From the NCBI RefSeq assembly GCF_000710915.1, contig NZ_BAUA01000044.1:62001-126000 (forward strand): DNA of 64,000 nt, in the 5' to 3' direction. Origin of the DNA: Nocardia brasiliensis IFM 10847 (GTDB taxonomy: Bacteria; Actinomycetota; Actinomycetes; Mycobacteriales; Mycobacteriaceae). Below are positions 61,101 to 64,000 of this stretch, one piece after another. Below the pieces are notes generated by a model, which did no database searches, had not been told where the DNA came from, and saw nothing but the letters and a program-made list of their open reading frames with translations. The position numbers were made by a program, and so were the translations under genes. Numbering within the stretch: the first letter of the stretch is position 1; each line of letters starts with the position of its first letter.

Positions 61101-62740
61101 TCGCAGACGGCGAGGCGGTCCTCGACCACGGAGGCAATGTTGGCTTCGGTCCATGTAGGGCGGCGCCGTCCCACGATCTCGGTGACCTCGACCGCGATGA
61201 CCGCAGGATCGTAGACGCTGCGCTTGTGCACGGCGCAGATCTCGTCGATCCGATCGAGCACGGCCTGCTCCGGCTCGGGGACGAGCCGGGCAACTACCTG
61301 CGCACGAGCGGCGGTCCGCGCCTGCGGCGAATCGAACAAGCAGCGATCGAGCTGGGAATTGATCGCGTACTCGAGTTGCGCTGGAGCAGCGGCCGGCAGC
61401 GCGGCGATACCGCCGAGGTCGACACCGACCGCGGCCGCGGTTTCGTTCGGATCGAAGGGCCGGGGCGCGTCGGGATGGGTGTGTTCCCAGTGCAGGCGGT
61501 CGACGAATTCCTGCCCGCTGCGGTGGCCGAACACGGCGCGGAATCGGACGCCCCATTCGGCGATCATGTGCCGCAATGTGGTCGGCAACGGCTTGTGCTG
61601 GCGCGTCTCGAGGGTCGCTTGCTGCGCGAGTTTGTACTGGGTGGTCAGCTTCGGGTTGTGTCCGTGTGTGTCCCGGTAGTGGGCGGCGAGTTGTTCGAAG
61701 CGGGCCAGGATGTCGTCGCGGCGGGAGAATTCGGCAACCATGGCTTCGGTTACGCCGACGACTTCGAGCACGGGCAGTTTGCCGCGCCCGCGGGTGCGTT
61801 CTTCGAAGCGCCATCCCATGCGCCGCTTGAGTTTTCCGACGATGGTGGCGTTGTAGCGGCATGACAGCGACACCGCTGCCGCGTAGAGCGCTCGCGCATC
61901 CAGCGCCGACCATTCGCCGTCGGAGCCGAGGACCTTTCCCGAAATCACCGCGTGCGTATGCGGATTCATGTCCCCTGCACGGTTGTCGTAGTGGGTGAAC
62001 GCGGCGATGATCAGCCCGGTCGCGTCGATCTGCCTGACGCCGTTCGCGCCGCGGCGGGTCACCGCGTAGCGGGATTCGGCGTACTCCAGCACCTCTGTCA
62101 CGGCCTCGAGGTGGCATTGCCAGATCTCGCGGCGCACCGCATCCGAACCCAGCCCCCACAGAATGCTGATCGATTTCTGCGGGGTGAACACGCAATCGAA
62201 CCCGGCCACTGCCTTGCGCGTGCGGACTTTCTCCGCCGCCAGCGCCTCGGCGATCTCAGCGCGGTCCGGGACGCGACCGAGTGTCGTGGCGAGGTGTTCG
62301 CGGGCGGCATCGGTGCGCAGGATGGTGCGCTCGTCCCAGTCGGGCCGGCACCGCTGGGTGAGGGTGAATTCGTCGACCTTGCGGTCGAAAATGTTGCGAA
62401 TGGGGCTGGGCTCGGTGGAATATTCGTAGAAGATTCTGCCGATTTGGGCGGCTTCGACCGCCTGTTTCGCCGTCTTCCCTTCGGCGATCGCCGCGGCGAT
62501 GATGGCGTCCGCGTCAGGGTGCAATCCTTCCCCGAATAATGCCTGCATCTGTGCTTCGGTCACATTTCCGGACAAGCCGAGTGCACGCGCGCCGCGGCCC
62601 ATCCATACACCCGGTGGGGTGCCGTGCTCGGTGTAATAGTCGGTGAGGTCACGGGTGCGGTCGCGCAGGCGATCACCGCTGGCCACTTGCCTGGTCAGGT
62701 ACTCGTAGCCGTCTCCGGCGTGTAAGCGGTGAAGGGTCAT
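58133..62740 (-). CDS. MobF-family relaxase-helicase (TraA/TrwC-like)
   Basis: A 1,535-residue protein. ATG 62740 is preferred because it begins the conserved TLHRLHAGDGYEYLTRQVAS; the frame continues 34 codons upstream without support. The relaxase domain (about 1-450) has the catalytic Tyr pair region DLTDYYTEHGTPPGVW and the metal-binding His cluster in MNPHTHAVISGKV near residue 258. The helicase half has Walker A GPAGTGKTTAMKAV near 667, LLIDEAAMA as Walker B, and HRAQGITVRRAYLL near 975, as in RecD2-like SF1 helicases. Beyond about 1,050 are long Ala/Arg-rich repeats (LLDTIALADAHHFDTAELVA and LLDTIALAGAHQLDTSSLIA). It nicks oriT, stays bound to the strand, unwinds it and is exported with it. 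Confidence 0.92.
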   Translation of the reverse strand: MTLHRLHAGDGYEYLTRQVASGDRLRDRTRDLTDYYTEHGTPPGVWMGRGARALGLSGNVTEAQMQALFGEGLHPDADAIIAAAIAEGKTAKQAVEAAQIGRIFYEYSTEPSPIRNIFDRKVDEFTLTQRCRPDWDERTILRTDAAREHLATTLGRVPDRAEIAEALAAEKVRTRKAVAGFDCVFTPQKSISILWGLGSDAVRREIWQCHLEAVTEVLEYAESRYAVTRRGANGVRQIDATGLIIAAFTHYDNRAGDMNPHTHAVISGKVLGSDGEWSALDARALYAAAVSLSCRYNATIVGKLKRRMGWRFEERTRGRGKLPVLEVVGVTEAMVAEFSRRDDILARFEQLAAHYRDTHGHNPKLTTQYKLAQQATLETRQHKPLPTTLRHMIAEWGVRFRAVFGHRSGQEFVDRLHWEHTHPDAPRPFDPNETAAAVGVDLGGIAALPAAAPAQLEYAINSQLDRCLFDSPQARTAARAQVVARLVPEPEQAVLDRIDEICAVHKRSVYDPAVIAVEVTEIVGRRRPTWTEANIASVVEDRLAVCDFASDQAHRDAVAHVTALVRDRHSIQLSIDPDPVPAAVARASGESIFTTTGSIRYTSPAVLDAETRLLKAARTPVRGQLSAPVVDKAIKRVEARESCHLNPGQRAIARYLCTVDTRLAVAIGPAGTGKTTAMKAVAEAWQAAGRTVIPLAPSASAARELGASLHAPARTLHKLFAQITFGVPTGLTPDTMLLIDEAAMAATFDLDKLLTVATSHGAIIRCIGDPEQLSAVESGGIIRTIARDLRAPQLRQVVRFDDPNEAEATLAVRAGDAKTAWEFYHDHGRITHGMSDQLRTAILTAHLADTAAGISSVMIAATLNDVSALNTATQAAHINTGRVRTDGGRIPLSDGHCGFPGDIVVTRANNPHLKIIGGRRHGTQVDNGDLWRIRRVHTDGSITVTGTSHRGSVLLPPDYISEHVELGYATTVHRAQGITVRRAYLLLNATLGRALAYVGLTRGSELNRLYLATDALVDISGDQQPDDPQEPLRCFARVLAREDDNRSAIDIMRAEQAAADRRIHASYQHAHQLLADARAEYLLDRALPVMYFHDAKQSPTYRDLLDTIALADAHHFDTAELVASIATNNYDDLGESLATARDTAAVLRARADRWIRHRLPTTTPNPLVIAPHETLTATDEHALFALVGQANTGPSPTLATQPRFRALRDLSSARQCPPVPTPWPGIDVQLADYAHELRRRVLARATTTTPVTDPLARSRETSAVTTPMGEETPTLNGTLTATAMPDTETLCDVSAYDAACLIADLNAHETLALSSAAPVGTEPPTPGSAVSPDRLDRMRADYHSYVKELADSHTDRCLYRALPAVLYRLATQSRHWTPLLDTIALAGAHQLDTSSLIAAIATDNYNDLGASLLLTDDPARELRDRADGWILQHLPDPRSTDQARFRALNDWPYSGQFRPIPNYPGRDELLADFADELRQRIERARSLNRTAAPSTTTTPAPPSPAPAPKRTTTSGRRRVKSATPGANHRRHRRGL

Positions 62741-62997
62741 CACCTCTTCGAAAATAGCGCGGAATGTAAACTCTAAAAAGACATTACCCACGAGTAAGCA
62801 TGTGAATGCAAGAGGTGTGTCGATGAATAGAATAAATCCCATATGGGGAGTGATGGTGAGGAATTTCTGGAGGGATTGATGAATGTAACGAAGGGGTGGG
62901 ATGTTGGATGAAGAGAGGAAATGAATGAATGATTCACCGCGCGGGACAGGCCGGGCGAAACGGTCCCGGGCGCGGGATTCGGGAAGGGAGGTCCGCG
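62741..62997. promoter_or_regulatory. AT-rich leader of the relaxase gene; SD-sequestering repeat, oriT candidate
   Basis: On the minus-strand transcript CACCTCTT (62817 down to 62810) can pair fully with AAGAGGTG (62748 down to 62741), which contains the ribosome binding site just before ATG 62740. Smaller repeats (GCAT/ATGC, TTAC/GTAA) lie within the 61-base loop. The whole 250-base gap is far richer in A+T than its surroundings and lies between the relaxase and a divergent gene, where oriT of MobF systems usually is. No known nic sequence was recognised. Confidence 0.45.
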
Positions 62998-63585
62998 ATG
63001 GCGGATACAGGGAATGCGCGCAAGTGGGCGCACGGGGTGATGGCGGAGATGCTCGCCGAGCAGGCCCGACTGGTGCGGGCGAACGAGTCCGATCTGGTGG
63101 AGTTCGGCAAACTGTACGGGCGGCTGAGGCGGGCGGCGTGCAGGCGGGACACCGCGATCGCCGCCGCGAACGCGCGATATGCGCGGGTGGAAGCGGAAGC
63201 CGAAGCCGGGGCAGGAGCCGCGCTGGCGCGCCTGCACGGACGGGGCATGAACGAATCGCAGTTGTGCGCGATCACCGGGCTCGGCGTGGGACGGGTTCGG
63301 CAACTGCTGCGTAGCGCGACACTGGACCCCGATCCTGGTGAGGACACGGGGATCGGGGAGCGCGATCTACCGGTAGCGGTCGTCGAAGTGGATGAGGGTG
63401 CAGCGGGGGATCATCCAGCGCAGGCCGGGCAGGGCGAAGATGCGCAGGGCGATGGGCGAGGCCCACGCGCCGTGCTTGAATGCGTACGCCCAGTGCCCGG
63501 CCAGCCAGATGACCAGGCCGAGCGCGAGCCACCCCAGTCGGCCGGGAATCGCGCGAGCCGGGGTCAACACCAGCGCGAGCAGTGA
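62998..63585 (+). CDS. Hypothetical protein, Arg/Ala-rich helical, HTH-like segment
   Basis: 195 residues from ATG 62998, with GGGAGG six bases upstream. The first 120 residues are a long charged helix (RLVRANESDLVEFGKLYGRL; RRDTAIAAANARYARVEAEA) and then NESQLCAITGLGVGRVRQLL, a possible HTH. After about residue 120 the sequence is simply the reverse strand of the membrane protein at 63367-63690, so the true end may be earlier and the tail an accident. It is divergent from the relaxase and may be an oriT-binding accessory, by position only. Confidence 0.5.
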   Translation: MADTGNARKWAHGVMAEMLAEQARLVRANESDLVEFGKLYGRLRRAACRRDTAIAAANARYARVEAEAEAGAGAALARLHGRGMNESQLCAITGLGVGRVRQLLRSATLDPDPGEDTGIGERDLPVAVVEVDEGAAGDHPAQAGQGEDAQGDGRGPRAVLECVRPVPGQPDDQAEREPPQSAGNRASRGQHQREQ

Positions 63586-63690
63586 GTCGAACACGATGAA
63601 GAACCCGACGATCCGAGCCAGAGTGGGGAACGCCCACCACAGCAGCAGCGCGGCAAGTACGGCGACGGCCGCGATCCAGATCAGTCCCAC
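63367..63690 (-). CDS. Small membrane protein, three hydrophobic segments
   Basis: A 107-residue protein from GTG 63690, with GAAGGAG seven bases upstream on the minus strand. The segments are IWIAAVAVLAALLLWWAFPT, VGFFIVFDSLLALVLTPA and GWLALGLVIWLAGHWAYAF. It ends with a short basic domain (IPRCTLIHFDDRYR). No family recognised; its size and topology are those of small conjugation-linked membrane proteins. It overlaps the end of the plus-strand gene at 62998-63585 by about 220 bases antisense. Confidence 0.6.
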   Translation of the reverse strand: MGLIWIAAVAVLAALLLWWAFPTLARIVGFFIVFDSLLALVLTPARAIPGRLGWLALGLVIWLAGHWAYAFKHGAWASPIALRIFALPGLRWMIPRCTLIHFDDRYR

Positions 63691-63736
63691 GATCGATCTC
63701 CTTCCTCCGTGAATGGCTCACGGGCGGTCGAGGTGT

Positions 63737-63952
63737 TCACCGCAGCCCTGCGCATGCACGGGTTCGGTCGTAGTAGCGGGCCTGGCCGATCAGGCGCTCC
63801 TCGTGCTCGCACAGGGCGTGGATGGCGGCGGCGTCGAGCAGATCGTCACGGGCGACGATCAATTCGCGGACCTGACGCGACAGCATCAGCAGCGCTAACC
63901 AGGCCCCCGGCACCACCACGGACGGGACAGGTGAGGATTCGCGGACAGACAT
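63737..63952 (-). CDS. Small protein, 71 residues
   Basis: ATG 63952 follows AGGAGG. The peptide SVRESSPVPSVVVPGAWLAL, then MLSRQVRELIVARDDLLDAA and IHALCEHEERLIGQARYYDR is mostly helical with one weakly hydrophobic stretch. No family recognised. It precedes the small membrane protein by 46 bases in the same direction and probably shares its transcript; more genes of the set likely lie beyond the window end. Confidence 0.5.
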   Translation of the reverse strand: MSVRESSPVPSVVVPGAWLALLMLSRQVRELIVARDDLLDAAAIHALCEHEERLIGQARYYDRTRACAGLR

Positions 63953-64000
63953 CGACAGCCACCTCCTGGTTGTCGTGCAGAACAGCAGCAGGGAGCCGCT

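Noticed and set aside
59460-62195. 911-codon minus-strand frame inside the relaxase gene
   Set aside because: Arg-rich, no motifs, out of frame with the relaxase whose motifs are continuous over the same DNA.

Overview
The DNA is high-GC (roughly 65%) and actinobacterial. Protein families point to a mycolic-acid actinomycete, most likely Nocardia or a close relative: a FadD-type acyl-CoA synthetase end, an AurF-like diiron oxygenase beside a Baeyer-Villiger monooxygenase, two proteins resembling Mycobacterium Rv3651, an XRE/DUF397 pair, and a conjugation region with a secreted cutinase, SCO6880-type and MobF proteins. This is judged from protein family content only. No rRNA, tRNA or CRISPR array was seen.

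Layout. (1) 1-3.0 kb: the end of an acyl-CoA synthetase, then a graveyard of insertion-sequence remnants (IS21 istA, IS1182). (2) 3.4-11.3 kb: a catabolic or tailoring cluster with a 14-TM efflux pump and a DUF4873 protein on the minus strand, divergent from a diiron oxygenase, a type I Baeyer-Villiger monooxygenase, an SDR, a plant-type ferredoxin reductase and a TetR regulator. (3) 11.6-12.3 kb: eroded fragments of a cytochrome bd subunit I gene and of a P450. (4) 13.2-17.3 kb: a TetR/efflux-pump pair with a clear 17-bp operator, a universal stress protein, a hotdog thioesterase and a GcvH-like protein lacking the lipoyl lysine. (5) 17.7-18.9 kb: two truncated methyltransferases joined face to face, and a MarR regulator. 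(6) 19.5-20.9 kb: an AbrB-like protein overlapping a tyrosine recombinase, a plausible entry gene of an integrative element. (7) 21.0-24.6 kb: a NUDIX gene coupled to a P-loop kinase and split by a 2.5-kb group II intron whose boundaries can be placed to the base. (8) 24.6-28.6 kb: a P450 coupled to an Rv3651-like protein, and a second Rv3651-like protein.

(9) 29.9-47.8 kb: about 18 kb of tightly packed or overlapping plus-strand genes that form a conjugative type IV secretion module: small HTH protein, secreted cutinase, peptidoglycan hydrolase, ParA/MinD ATPase, small membrane protein, VirB8-like, VirB6/TrbL-like, SCO6880-type, VirB4 ATPase, membrane anchor, VirD4 coupling ATPase, DUF4913, DUF1173 and two unknowns. 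(10) 47.8-51.4 kb: small accessory genes, including two resolvase-like proteins without the catalytic serine, an XRE/DUF397 pair and an acetyltransferase. (11) 51.7-58.1 kb: NUDIX, PfkB-like kinase, cupin-like protein, radical SAM/SPASM enzyme, adenylate-kinase-like enzyme, zinc-ribbon XRE regulator and an APH-type phosphotransferase. This looks like an undescribed metabolic island carried by the element and is the best candidate for a new system. (12) 58.1-62.7 kb: the MobF relaxase-helicase, with a leader that could hide its own ribosome binding site. (13) 63-64 kb: small genes continuing the element.

Together, regions 6 and 9-13 look like an integrative and conjugative element (or an integrated plasmid) carrying the radical SAM/kinase cargo; its right end is outside the window. 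Several genes are broken by single-base shifts, three of them at short homopolymers (maturase, minus-strand methyltransferase, PfkB kinase), so real decay and assembly error must be told apart.
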